A stretch of 64,000 bases of DNA from JAHEJE01 sp965216335. Its GTDB lineage: Bacteria; Pseudomonadota; Alphaproteobacteria; Rhizobiales; Aestuariivirgaceae. Below are positions 25,380 through 34,299 of the stretch, one piece after another. Below the pieces are notes generated by a model. The model ran no database searches. It had not been told where the DNA came from and was given only the letters and a program-made list of their open reading frames with translations. The stretch is taken from NCBI GenBank assembly GCA_965216335.1, contig OZ244154.1, positions 682,001-746,000 of the forward strand, in the 5' to 3' direction. Position numbers and translations under genes: made by a program. Numbering within the stretch: the first letter of the stretch is position 1; each line of letters begins with the position of its first letter.

Positions 25380-27836
25380 ATGGCAAAGGAACTGCCGCCG
25401 CGCGCGGATGTGGTCATTATCGGTGGTGGCATCATCGGCTGTTCGACGGCCTATCATCTGACCAAGATCGGCATCGCCGACGTGGTGCTGCTGGAACGCC
25501 AGCAGCTGACCAGTGGCACGACCTGGCATGCCGCCGGACTGGTCGGTCAGTTGCGGGCGACGCGCAATATGACGGAACTGGCGAAGTACACCTCTGAGCT
25601 GATGAAGGGGCTGGAGACGGAAACCGGCCAGGCGACCGGTTTCAAGCAGAACGGCTCGATTTCGGTGGCGCTCAGCGAGGCACGCTTCGAGGAATTCCGG
25701 CGCGGCGCGTCGATGGCGAAGAATTTCGGGCTGGAAGTGAACGTGATCACGCCGGGCGAGATCAAGGAGCGGTTGCCGCACCTGAACGTTGACGGCGTGA
25801 CGGGCGGGGTGTTCCTGCCGGGCGACGGACAGGTGAACCCGATTGACGTGACGCAGGCCTATGCGGCGGGCGCAAAGTCACGCGGGGCACGGATTTTCGA
25901 GAACACTAAGGTGACCCGCATCATCATGGACGGCACCCGGGCGGCGGGTGTCGAGACGGCGAACGGCACGATCATGGCCGACAAGGTGGTGATCGCCGGC
26001 GGAATGTGGTCGCGCGACTTGGGCCTGCAGGCCGGCGCACACCTGCCGCTGCATGCCGCAGAGCATTTCTACATCGTATCGGAGCCGATTGCCGAACTGC
26101 CGGCCAACATGCCGGTGACGCGTATTCCCGACGAGTGGGCCTATTATAAGGAAGATGCCGGCAAGCTGATGCTCGGTGCCTTCGAGCCGGTGGCCAAGCC
26201 GTGGGGCATGGAGGGCATTGCCGAGGATCACTCGTTCGAGACGCTTCCGGAGGATTTCGACCACTTCGAACCAGTGCTGGAAAAGGCGGTTGAACGCATG
26301 CCGCTGCTGGAAACGGCCGGCATTGCGCTGTTCTTCAACGGGCCGGAGAGTTTCACACCGGACGACCGGTTTTATCTCGGCGAAGCGCCATTCACCAAGG
26401 ATCTGTTCGTCGCCTGCGGCTTCAACTCGATCGGCATCCAGTCATCCGGCGGCGCCGGCAAGGTGCTGGCCGACTGGATCAAGCAGGGGCATCCCGGCAT
26501 GGACGTGGGCGATGTCGATGTGCGCCGCATGCATCCGTTCCAGACCAACAAGAAATACCTGCATGACCGCACGGTGGAATCACTCGGACTGCTCTATGCG
26601 ATGCACTGGCCGTATTACCAGGTGAAAACGGCGCGCGGGGTCAGGCGTTCGCCGTTTCATGACCGGCTGAAGGACATGAACGCCTGCTTCGGCGAGGTGA
26701 ACGGCTGGGAGCGACCGAACTGGTATGCACCCGCTGGTGTCGAGCCTGCTTATGAGTATTCATACGGGCGGCAGAACTGGTTCGCCTATGCCGATGCCGA
26801 GGCCAAGGCGTTGCGCGACAAGGTGGCGTTCTTCGACCAGACCAGCTTTGCCAAGTTCATGGTACAGGGGCGCGACGCGATGGCGGTGCTGAACCGGGTG
26901 TCGGTGAACAATGTCGATGTCGCCGCCGACAAGCTGGTCTACACGCAGTGGTGCAACGATCGCGGCGGCATCGAGGCGGATCTGACGGTGACCCGGCTGG
27001 GCGAAACCGAGTTCATGGTGGTGACGGGTGCGGCGCCGCAAATCCGCGACATGGCGTGGTTGAAGCGGCATATCCCGGAAGATGCGTTCTGCACGGTGAC
27101 CGATATCACCTCCGGTCTTCCGATGTTGTCGATCATGGGGCCGAATTCGCGGGCATTGCTGGAGAAGCTGTCAGGCGAGGACTTGTCCAACGAAGCGCAT
27201 CCGTTCGGCTGGTCTAAGGAGATCGAGATCGGCTATGCCCGGGTGCGCGCCAGTCGGATCACCTACGTCGGCGAACTGGGCTGGGAGCTCTATATCCCGG
27301 CGGAGTTTGCCCAGCACGTATTCGACGTTGTAATCGAGGCCGGGGCCGAGTTCGGCCTGACGCCGGCCGGTATGCACACGATGAACAACTGCCGCCTGGA
27401 AAAGGGGTACCGTCACTTCGGGCATGATATTGCCGATGAGGACACGCCCATCGAGGCCGGGCTGGGCTTCACCATCGCCTGGGACAAACCGGGCGGGTTC
27501 ATCGGCCGCGAGGCGCTGTTGAAGCAGAAGGACGCGGTGCGCTCAAAGCGCATGGTTTGCCTGGCGCTGGAGGATGACAGCGATGCGGCACCGATGATGT
27601 ATCACGAGGAACCGGTTTACCGGGACGGAGAGCGGGTTGGGTCTACGACGTCGGGCGTTTGGGGGCACCGGGTGGAGAAGTCGCTCGGTTTGGCCTACGT
27701 GCACTGCCCGCAAGGGGTCAGCAAGGACTGGCTCGACGCCGGCACCTGGGAAGTCGAAATCGCCTGGCAGCGCTACCCGGCCAAGGTGCAATTAGCGCCG
27801 TTCTACGACCCCAAAGGCGAGCGTATCAAGGTTTAG
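25380..27836 (+). CDS. Dimethylglycine/sarcosine dehydrogenase-like FAD and folate-binding enzyme
   Basis: An 818-residue two-part enzyme. The N-terminal half is a D-amino-acid-oxidase-type flavoprotein (dinucleotide fold VVIIGGGIIGCSTAYHL near residue 12). Its GTTWHAAGL carries the His that in mammalian dimethylglycine dehydrogenase binds FAD covalently. An FAO_M-type linker follows around 380-430. The C-terminal half is a GcvT-like aminomethyl-transfer domain (from ~435), expected to pass the released methyl carbon to tetrahydrofolate. ATG 25380 has GAGGGGAGC upstream. Substrate (dimethylglycine, sarcosine or another N-methyl amine) is undetermined. Its 3' end overlaps fetB by 11 bases, convergent. 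Confidence 0.87.
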   Translation: MAKELPPRADVVIIGGGIIGCSTAYHLTKIGIADVVLLERQQLTSGTTWHAAGLVGQLRATRNMTELAKYTSELMKGLETETGQATGFKQNGSISVALSEARFEEFRRGASMAKNFGLEVNVITPGEIKERLPHLNVDGVTGGVFLPGDGQVNPIDVTQAYAAGAKSRGARIFENTKVTRIIMDGTRAAGVETANGTIMADKVVIAGGMWSRDLGLQAGAHLPLHAAEHFYIVSEPIAELPANMPVTRIPDEWAYYKEDAGKLMLGAFEPVAKPWGMEGIAEDHSFETLPEDFDHFEPVLEKAVERMPLLETAGIALFFNGPESFTPDDRFYLGEAPFTKDLFVACGFNSIGIQSSGGAGKVLADWIKQGHPGMDVGDVDVRRMHPFQTNKKYLHDRTVESLGLLYAMHWPYYQVKTARGVRRSPFHDRLKDMNACFGEVNGWERPNWYAPAGVEPAYEYSYGRQNWFAYADAEAKALRDKVAFFDQTSFAKFMVQGRDAMAVLNRVSVNNVDVAADKLVYTQWCNDRGGIEADLTVTRLGETEFMVVTGAAPQIRDMAWLKRHIPEDAFCTVTDITSGLPMLSIMGPNSRALLEKLSGEDLSNEAHPFGWSKEIEIGYARVRASRITYVGELGWELYIPAEFAQHVFDVVIEAGAEFGLTPAGMHTMNNCRLEKGYRHFGHDIADEDTPIEAGLGFTIAWDKPGGFIGREALLKQKDAVRSKRMVCLALEDDSDAAPMMYHEEPVYRDGERVGSTTSGVWGHRVEKSLGLAYVHCPQGVSKDWLDAGTWEVEIAWQRYPAKVQLAPFYDPKGERIKV

Positions 27837-28629
27837 CGACTAATCGGTCGAGGCGCAGGCGGTGGCGGTCGTCGGTGAGGCGCCAGACGCCGCCGCCGAC
27901 GGCGAGCAGCACGCCGAGGCCCGTGGCGCCGCCGATCAGGAACATGACGAGGAGCTGGTACTTGACCGCCTCCTGCGGGTCGACGCCGGACAGGATCTGG
28001 CCGGTCATCATGCCCGGCAGCGACACCACACCGGTTGCCGCCATGGAGTTTATGATCGGCATGAATCCGCTGCGCAGCGCCCGCCGGGCAAAGGGAGCAA
28101 CGGCATACCAGCGGGTCGCGCCGAGGCATAGCCGGGCTTCGATGGCAGTGCGTTCGCGGTGAACAGCCGTGTTCAGGGTGTCGAGCCCGAGGCTGACGCC
28201 GGTCATGGTGTTGCCGAGGATCATGCCGAACAGCGGCAGGGCAAAGCGCGGCGACCACCAGGGGTCGGGCTGGACCTGCGTGGTCAGCGCAAGGACGGTG
28301 ACCAGCAGACCGGAAAACATCATCGCGCCGCTGCCGAGGCCAAAGCCCCATAGGCCGGCAAGGCGGCGTTCCTGGCGGGCCCAGATCTCACGGCCGGCGA
28401 ACAGCCCCATGGCAAGCGCCAGCGCAGCGGTGATCCACGGCGAGGCAACAGCGAACACGGCTTTCAGCACGAGCCCGATCAGCAACAATTGCACGATCAT
28501 GCGGACAGAGGCGATCAGCAGTTGTTTTTCCAGCCGTAGGTCGAGCCAAAGCGACAGGATGCCATTGACGATCAAGAAGACGGCAGCCAGCACGACATCC
28601 CAGTAGCTGAGCGCAATGTATTCGCTCAT
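27826..28629 (-). CDS. fetB: FetB-like (UPF0014) ABC exporter permease
   Basis: A 267-residue integral membrane protein of the UPF0014 family with about six or seven hydrophobic segments. The signature PLFGMILGNTMTGVSLGLD is present, as is SLPGMMTGQILSGVDP. E. coli FetAB exports iron and raises oxidative-stress resistance; the substrate here is inferred from family. It overlaps fetA by four bases and converges on the preceding dehydrogenase gene. Confidence 0.9.
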   Translation of the reverse strand: MSEYIALSYWDVVLAAVFLIVNGILSLWLDLRLEKQLLIASVRMIVQLLLIGLVLKAVFAVASPWITAALALAMGLFAGREIWARQERRLAGLWGFGLGSGAMMFSGLLVTVLALTTQVQPDPWWSPRFALPLFGMILGNTMTGVSLGLDTLNTAVHRERTAIEARLCLGATRWYAVAPFARRALRSGFMPIINSMAATGVVSLPGMMTGQILSGVDPQEAVKYQLLVMFLIGGATGLGVLLAVGGGVWRLTDDRHRLRLDRLVAKP

Positions 28630-29228
28630 TTGACTGCCTCCGGCCTGGTGGTAACGCCATCGCGGATCGTCATCACGAAGTCTGCCAGCCGGCGCACCTG
28701 GTCTGCGTCGTGCGAGGCCAGAACGATGCAGCAGCCCCCCGCCAGACGTTTGCGCAACATCTCCTCGATCTGCGCTGTGGCTTTCTTGTCCAGCGCAGCG
28801 GTCGGTTCGTCGAGCAAATGAACGCGTGGATTGACCAGGATGCTGCGCAGGATGGCCAGCCGGTGACGCTCGCCCGTGGACAAACGGGTGACCTGCCAGG
28901 CCCGGGCATCCTCCGGCAGGCCAATCTGCGCCAGAGCGGCGGCATTGGGCCGGGGCGGCATGAAATGGTCAGCGACGGTATCGGCCCACCAGCCCGTTTC
29001 CGCCGGCACGTAGCCGACCATGGCACGCCAGTGCGGCGCGGGAACCGCGCGGCGCTCGACATCATCGACCCATACTTCGCCGTTGTTTGGATCAAGATCG
29101 GCGATGGCGCGCAACAGCAGCGATTTGCCGGCACCCGATGGCCCGGTCACGGCCAGCGTCTGCCCCGCCTGCAGCGTAAAATCGACAGGCTGCAGGCCTG
29201 GCCGATTCAGTCCGCGTACCTTCAACAT
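28626..29228 (-). CDS. fetA: FetA-like ABC transporter ATP-binding protein
   Basis: A 200-residue ATPase. Walker A is GPSGAGKSLLLRAIADL, the ABC signature LSTGERHRLAILRSI, Walker B VHLLDEPTAAL, and the switch His lies in VLASHDADQ. The signature is LSTGE rather than LSGGE. It works with FetB, whose start it overlaps. A strong hairpin terminator lies 18 bases upstream of its start and isolates it from the LysM gene. Confidence 0.92.
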   Translation of the reverse strand: MLKVRGLNRPGLQPVDFTLQAGQTLAVTGPSGAGKSLLLRAIADLDPNNGEVWVDDVERRAVPAPHWRAMVGYVPAETGWWADTVADHFMPPRPNAAALAQIGLPEDARAWQVTRLSTGERHRLAILRSILVNPRVHLLDEPTAALDKKATAQIEEMLRKRLAGGCCIVLASHDADQVRRLADFVMTIRDGVTTRPEAVK

Positions 29229-29245
29229 GGGCTGAGCCTAGCAGA

Positions 29246-29271
29246 AAAGGCCGGACAGATATCCGGCCTTT
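29246..29271 (-). terminator. Rho-independent terminator of the LysM/BON gene
   Basis: On the minus strand AAAGGCCGGA pairs with TCCGGCCTTT (10 bp, 6-base loop) and continues into a T-run (TTTTC). It lies 30 bases after the stop of the LysM/BON gene. Confidence 0.85.
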
Positions 29272-29300
29272 CCCTTGTGCTCGTGCAATGCGAGACCGCC

Positions 29301-29789
29301 TTATCCGAGGTCGGGAATGCGCAGCACCTGACCGGGGTAAATCTTGTCCGGGTGGGTGAGCATCGGCGTGTTGGCCTCGAAAATGACGTTGTACTTGCCG
29401 CCCTTGCCCTTGCCGTAGCTGCGTTCAGCAATGGCCCACAGGGTATCGCCCTTCTTGACGGTGTAGAACGTCGGATCCTTCGGCGCGGTGGTTGCGCCGG
29501 CGATGGCGTCGCCGACCGCAGAGGTCGCGTCCGCGATCTTGATGTCGGATTCGACCTTGGATATGCCAAGCGTGTTACCGACCGCGATGATGGCCTTCTC
29601 CATTATCGACTGGTCAGCGACGTCGCCTTTGATGATCGCCTTGTCGCCATCCACTTCGACCGAGACGTTCTCGGTGCCCAGACCATGCGAGTCGAGCTCT
29701 TTCTTGAGCGCATCGGCTGTCGGAGCCTCGTCGTCGCCGCCAATGCCGAGCGCCTTGCCGGCAGATTTAATGAAGTCAAAAAGTCCCAT
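29301..29789 (-). CDS. kbp: BON-LysM protein, Kbp/YgaU-like potassium-binding protein
   Basis: A 162-residue cytoplasmic protein without a signal peptide. Residues ~25-90 form a BON domain (VSVEVDGDKAIIKGDVADQS, split as VDGDKAIIKGDV) and ~107-160 a LysM domain (YTVKKGDTLWAIAERSYG, then IYPGQVLRIPDLG). E. coli Kbp (YgaU) has the same BON-LysM order and MGLFDFIK-type start, and senses potassium. The role in this organism is inferred. It is a single gene with its own terminator. Confidence 0.9.
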   Translation of the reverse strand: MGLFDFIKSAGKALGIGGDDEAPTADALKKELDSHGLGTENVSVEVDGDKAIIKGDVADQSIMEKAIIAVGNTLGISKVESDIKIADATSAVGDAIAGATTAPKDPTFYTVKKGDTLWAIAERSYGKGKGGKYNVIFEANTPMLTHPDKIYPGQVLRIPDLG

Positions 29790-30081
29790 GTCGGGCCTCC
29801 CCGGTTCTGTTTAACGAATACCGACAAGATAAGCACTTTGCCCGCCGAGTTCCAGCAGGATTCGTGACTATTTTGGGGATCTTAGAGCCTGGCACTGTGT
29901 ACCGGCCTGCATATTGGTGATAATCTCGCAGGCAGGTCGGGCGAATAGCGACCGGCAACGACGTTGCGGCGCGAAACGCGCGGTCCGCTGAACGTCGTCC
30001 GAACCCTTATTGCGCATTGTTCGGTGATCTGGTCAGGCGATCTCACTGCAATGGCCAATTCACTTGCCGAGAGGAAACACA

Positions 30082-30693
30082 ATGAAGTTACACAACAATC
30101 CGGCATCACCGTTCGTGCGCATCGTACGCGTCACCGCCCGCGAACTCGGTATGGAAGGACAAATCGAGGAAGTCCACACGGGTGTCTTCCTCCCCGTTGA
30201 AGCTCATGCTTCGGTTTGCCGGGACAATCCGCTGGGCAAGATCCCCGCGCTGGTGACGGATCACGGAACGGTTCTCTATGACAGCCGGGTGATCTGCGAG
30301 TATCTGGTTCACAATGCCGGCGACAAGGCACTGCTGCCGGATGAGCCGGTATCGCGCTTTGCCAACCTGACGATGCAGGCCCTGGCACAGGGCATCGCCG
30401 ATTCAGCGGTCAACCTGCGTTACGAGACCGGATTGCGCCCGCCGGAAAAACAGTGGCCGGACTGGATCGACCGCCAGACCGCCCGCATCAACGCGGCATT
30501 GGATGCGCTCGAGAATGACCGGGCCGGGGAATTCGGCGATGTTCATCTGGGCACCATCAGCGTTGCCTGCATCCTCGGCTACCTCGACTTCCGCTGGCCC
30601 GACTGGGGCTGGCGCAACGGCCGGCCCAAACTCGCGGCATTCTACGAGACGTTCTCTGCGAGACCTTCCATGCAGGCGACCGTTCCGAAATAG
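30082..30693 (+). CDS. Glutathione S-transferase family protein
   Basis: A 203-residue GST-fold protein. The thioredoxin-like half begins MKLHNNPASPFVRIVRV, with an N-terminal Ser in the position of the catalytic Ser/Cys, and has NPLGKIPALVTDHGTVLYDSRVI, where the cis-Pro and the glutathione-binding DSR are visible. An all-helical half follows. ATG 30082 is preceded by GAGGAAA. The 292-base stretch upstream contains no recognisable gene. Confidence 0.9.
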   Translation: MKLHNNPASPFVRIVRVTARELGMEGQIEEVHTGVFLPVEAHASVCRDNPLGKIPALVTDHGTVLYDSRVICEYLVHNAGDKALLPDEPVSRFANLTMQALAQGIADSAVNLRYETGLRPPEKQWPDWIDRQTARINAALDALENDRAGEFGDVHLGTISVACILGYLDFRWPDWGWRNGRPKLAAFYETFSARPSMQATVPK

Positions 30694-30773
30694 CAACAGG
30701 CACGCCACGACCGCACGGTGCCGCTGCCCGAAGACGCACCGGTTCCGATCACCCAACCTGACCTGGTTGCGCC

Positions 30774-31943
30774 CTATGCGGCCCGCTTGAGGTTTTCGCT
30801 GAGACGGTGCGCGATACGCTTGGTGCGGTCGTCACCATAGGCGGCAATCATGCCGAGCAGCATGGTCTTGTCACCAGCCGAAACCGATTCGTAGCGCACC
30901 ATCAGGGTCTCGATGAGCGAACGCCCGAAATCCTCACCGGACAGCTCCGTACCCGCCTTGCGCGCATCCCGCGCCACATCGAACACGGCACGCAGTATCG
31001 TGTAGCATGAGGCCGGCAGTCCGCTCTTCTTATGTACGGCCTTGAGGCTGAGCGTGCTCGAGTTGCCGTAGATCATCGCATGAACGCGCTTGACCGGCAG
31101 AGATGACAGGTAGGCCAGCGCCCTTTCGACAACCCGCAGTTCGCCGGCGCAGGCAGCGCGCAGAATGATCGATGGTGTGAGAAAGCCCTTGTCGCACATG
31201 AACGGAATGACCCGGTCGAGCTCGTGATCCTCGGCCTGCTGGAGCAGTCGCATCAACGTGCTTTCCTCCGCGCTGATCACCACCTCTTCGGCGTCGTTGG
31301 CCGCCATCCAGCCGCGCTGCGACATCAGGCTGTACACCCGGTTGGCGGTGCGCTTGGCATGCATCAATCGGATTTCAAGCGGCAGATCCTTGCGCTCCAG
31401 CAGCCGGTCGACGACCGACGGTTCATCGGCGAAGCGCACATACAGACGGCGGCAGTGCGCACTGGAGACCGGCGCGCAGGCATTGTCCAGCAGGCAGGCG
31501 GCCAATTCGGCGCTGCCGTACTCGACAATCTGCGTCACGGCTTCAATGGCGATATCACCGCGCATGGCGATGGCCTGCTGGCGGCCGAAGTCACCGACCT
31601 TGAGGATGGCCACCATCCGCCAGACGTCGAGCGATTGCGTCTTGCGCAGGAATTCCGTGGCAATGTCATCGCTATCCGACACGATGGCGAAGACGATGTC
31701 GGCGTCCAAACCCCGGGCCTTGACCAGGGCGCCAGCCAGGCTTGCTCTGACGCTTTCGACCGGATCGACACTCAGCGATGTAATCGACGGAATGATCGCT
31801 TCGCGTTCGACCTGCGGCGTCTCCGGGTCACTTACCAGCCGGCCGAGCTGGCTGGCCAGTGCGGCACGTTTCGCAACCGTGCCATAATTGATTACATGTT
31901 CAAAGACCGACAGGTCGAGGTCGTGCTGTTGCTTGTTACTCAA
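30774..31943 (-). CDS. DUF2336 family protein
   Basis: A 389-residue, almost entirely helical protein of the DUF2336 family, common in alphaproteobacteria and of unknown function. HEAT-like two-helix units are visible, for example DPVESVRASLAGALVKA and DGLSRDIVFAIVSDSD-type turns; RVHAMIYGNSSTLSLKAV near residue 290 is typical of the C-terminal half. No enzyme motif or membrane segment is apparent. It stands alone, convergent with the GST gene. Confidence 0.82.
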   Translation of the reverse strand: MSNKQQHDLDLSVFEHVINYGTVAKRAALASQLGRLVSDPETPQVEREAIIPSITSLSVDPVESVRASLAGALVKARGLDADIVFAIVSDSDDIATEFLRKTQSLDVWRMVAILKVGDFGRQQAIAMRGDIAIEAVTQIVEYGSAELAACLLDNACAPVSSAHCRRLYVRFADEPSVVDRLLERKDLPLEIRLMHAKRTANRVYSLMSQRGWMAANDAEEVVISAEESTLMRLLQQAEDHELDRVIPFMCDKGFLTPSIILRAACAGELRVVERALAYLSSLPVKRVHAMIYGNSSTLSLKAVHKKSGLPASCYTILRAVFDVARDARKAGTELSGEDFGRSLIETLMVRYESVSAGDKTMLLGMIAAYGDDRTKRIAHRLSENLKRAA

Positions 31944-32082
31944 CGGTGCTCACCCTACTCTACACCCAAGCGGCGACTGACCACCTGGTTACGAAACACA
32001 GTGAGCGTAAGCTTACGGAACAACACTTAAGAATTGGTTCACCATAAAACTGGCGACCAACCGGCCACTCGAGAGGCCCTGA

Positions 32083-33366
32083 TTACTGCCCGCCTCCACT
32101 GCCGTCTTCGGCCTGGTCGTGGGCATGCTCTTCGAGCGCCTCGAAGTGCTCTTCCGCAATCAGGCCGGCGGCAACGGGTGTCGCCATCGGTGCCATCTGG
32201 TAGAGGTCGCCGGCCTCGTCCGGCGTCTCTGGCCGGGCGAACATGCGGTAGACGGCAAACACGGCCAACAGGCCATACACGCATACAAGGAAATACATGA
32301 AACCATTGGCGCCGAACTGTTCCATGGCGCCGCCGACGACGAACGGCCCCACGATGGCCCCTGCCCCGTACAGCAAAACCAGCTTCGAACTGGCGCCCAG
32401 CATCTGGTCCTGCGTCATGTAATCGTTGGCATGCGCCAATGACAGCGAGTAGAGCGGAAACGACATTGCGCCGAAAAGTGCAAACATGCCGATAAGCGAT
32501 ACCGGCGAAACAGCGGCGGCCACGATGGTCAGAAACGCCACGACGGTCGAGATGATCGACAGGGCCATCAGAACCAGCCGGCGGTCGAAACGGTCAGACA
32601 GCATGCCGACGGGAAACTGAGACAGGATCACACCGATCGGCGGCAATGCCATCAGGATGGAGACATAGCCGATCGACAGGCCGCTCATGATGCCATAGAG
32701 CGCACCCATGGCGAAGAATGCCGATTGGCCCAGCCCAACGGCAAACGTCGCCACCACGGCAAGCGGCGAGGCCTTGTAGATCTCGCTGAGCGCAACGCTC
32801 TTTGCCTCTTCGATCGCGGGGGCTTCGGAACGGGCCAGGGAAATCGGCACCAGAGCACACGAGATCAGCGCCGACACGACGATGAAGCGTACAAACCCAC
32901 TTGTATCTGCGACATTGAGCAGGATGCTGCCACCGCCCACGGCGGCATAGGTGATCATCATGTAGACCGACAGCATCTTGCCGCGGTTTTCATTTGTCGC
33001 CGCTGAATTGAGCCAGCTTTCGGCGACGATGGACAGCCCGGCCATGCACACACCGCCGATCAGCCGCATCGCGAACCACCAGAACGGGTTGACCCAAACG
33101 GGGATGAGCAGGATCGCGGTTGAAACCACTGACGCAAAGGCGGCAAACACCCGAATGTGCCCGACCTGAGCGACGATGCGCGGCGTCACAATCGTGCTGA
33201 GCAGGATGCCAATCGAAAACCCGGACATGATGAAGCCGGTGACGGTTGCGGAAAAATCCGCCTTGGCCGCCTGAACACCAATGAGCGAACCCTGCAGCCC
33301 GTGACCGAGCTGCAGAAGTGCCACGCCGAGAAACAGCGCCCAGACCGATCTGAGACCGGATGCCAT
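32083..33366 (-). CDS. MFS transporter (YcaD/UMF-like)
   Basis: A 427-residue major-facilitator permease with about 12 hydrophobic segments. The loop between helices 2 and 3 has IVAQVGHIRVFA, and the corresponding loop of the second half is GMLSDRFDRRLVLM, the MFS signature. AESWLNSAATNENRGKML is characteristic of the YcaD-type subfamily. The tail after residue ~385 is acidic and His-rich (EEHFEALEEHAHDQAED). The substrate is unknown. Confidence 0.88.
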   Translation of the reverse strand: MASGLRSVWALFLGVALLQLGHGLQGSLIGVQAAKADFSATVTGFIMSGFSIGILLSTIVTPRIVAQVGHIRVFAAFASVVSTAILLIPVWVNPFWWFAMRLIGGVCMAGLSIVAESWLNSAATNENRGKMLSVYMMITYAAVGGGSILLNVADTSGFVRFIVVSALISCALVPISLARSEAPAIEEAKSVALSEIYKASPLAVVATFAVGLGQSAFFAMGALYGIMSGLSIGYVSILMALPPIGVILSQFPVGMLSDRFDRRLVLMALSIISTVVAFLTIVAAAVSPVSLIGMFALFGAMSFPLYSLSLAHANDYMTQDQMLGASSKLVLLYGAGAIVGPFVVGGAMEQFGANGFMYFLVCVYGLLAVFAVYRMFARPETPDEAGDLYQMAPMATPVAAGLIAEEHFEALEEHAHDQAEDGSGGGQ

Positions 33367-33563
33367 GACTACCTCTCAAGTTATTGAGATTGCCGAAGTG
33401 GCGCGTGTAACCTGCTTTGCCCAAGCGTGCGCTGCGCTCGATTGTCTCACCGAATGCAATGTCCGGCGGAACATCCGGTTCGCGCAACTTTGCGGCTGAA
33501 TCAGATACCGCTTTCCTGCTATGACTGCGCCGGCAACACATGCACGCTTTTTGGGAGAAAACA

Positions 33564-34022
33564 ATGCCGGGACTTTGGTTCGAAGAGTTCGAGTGCGGCA
33601 AGACCTACGAACACGCTCTGACACGCACAGTGACGGAGATGGACAACATGATGTTTTCATGCCTGACGCTGAACCCGCAGCCGCTACACATCGACAGACA
33701 CTTCTGCGAACAGACCGAATGGGGTCAGCCGCTGATGAACTCACTGTTCACCCTCGGCCTGATGATCGGCATTTCCGTCAACGACTTGACCGTGGGAACC
33801 ACGATTGCCAATCTCGGCATGACGGACGTCACCTTCCCCGCCCCGCTGTTTCAGGGCGACACCGTCAGTGTGACGACCGAAGTTGAAAGCAAACGGGAAA
33901 GCAAATCGCGCGACGATGCCGGGATCGTGCAGTTCATACACCGCGCCTACAAGCAGGATGGCACACTGGTCGCCCAGTGCACCCGCCAGGCGTTCATGCG
34001 CAAGCAGCCGGCGCAGGGGTGA
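33564..34022 (+). CDS. MaoC-family (R)-specific hydratase/dehydratase
   Basis: A 152-residue hotdog-fold hydratase. The motif NPQPLHIDRHF contains the substrate Asp/His pair of MaoC-type enoyl-CoA hydratases (D and H in LHID), followed by PLMNSLFTLGLM. ATG 33564 was chosen because GGGAGAAAAC precedes it. It likely forms an operon with the downstream CitE-type lyase, and a mesaconyl-CoA or related C4/C5 acyl-CoA substrate is a reasonable guess, not shown. A 274-bp repeat element is inserted immediately after its stop. Confidence 0.87.
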   Translation: MPGLWFEEFECGKTYEHALTRTVTEMDNMMFSCLTLNPQPLHIDRHFCEQTEWGQPLMNSLFTLGLMIGISVNDLTVGTTIANLGMTDVTFPAPLFQGDTVSVTTEVESKRESKSRDDAGIVQFIHRAYKQDGTLVAQCTRQAFMRKQPAQG

Positions 34023-34023
34023 T

Positions 34024-34297
34024 CTAGGGCCTGTGGACCTTCAGGGTTATAGCGCTGGTTTGACAGGATTGGTTCAGGTTCAGGGGTGTTTGGAGGAAGG
34101 ACATGCTGGCATATTCGACGACGAACGGCCCTGAAGATGGGCCAATCCTGTCAAATCCGGGACGGACGAGGCCCATTTCGCCCGTGGACGTCACTTTGAC
34201 CGGCTTGAAGGGGGCAACCCATCGGCGCCGCTCAAAGCTAGCCACAGACGAAATGGGCCTCGCCAGCACTGTAACCCTGAATGTCCACAGGCCCTAG
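34024..34297. mobile_element. 274-bp MITE-like element with terminal and internal inverted repeats
   Basis: The ends are CTAG at 34024-34027 and 34294-34297 (possible target duplication). Inside these are 25-bp imperfect terminal inverted repeats starting GGCCTGTGGAC, at 34028-34052 and 34269-34293, with two mismatches. Inside are two perfect 14-bp inverted pairs: 34059-34072 with 34142-34155 (TTTGACAGGATTGG), and 34167-34180 with 34249-34262 (CGAGGCCCATTTCG). It has no credible gene and is too short for a transposase, so it is probably a non-autonomous element mobilised in trans; an IS5-type origin is suggested by the CTAG target only. It ends 2 bases before the next start codon. Confidence 0.85.
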
Positions 34298-34299
34298 AG

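Noticed and set aside
34024..34297. Short open frames on both strands inside the 274-bp element
   Set aside because: They run through the inverted repeats, end in the same terminal-repeat peptide (TLKVHRP or similar) and lack initiation signals, so they are by-products of the repeat structure.
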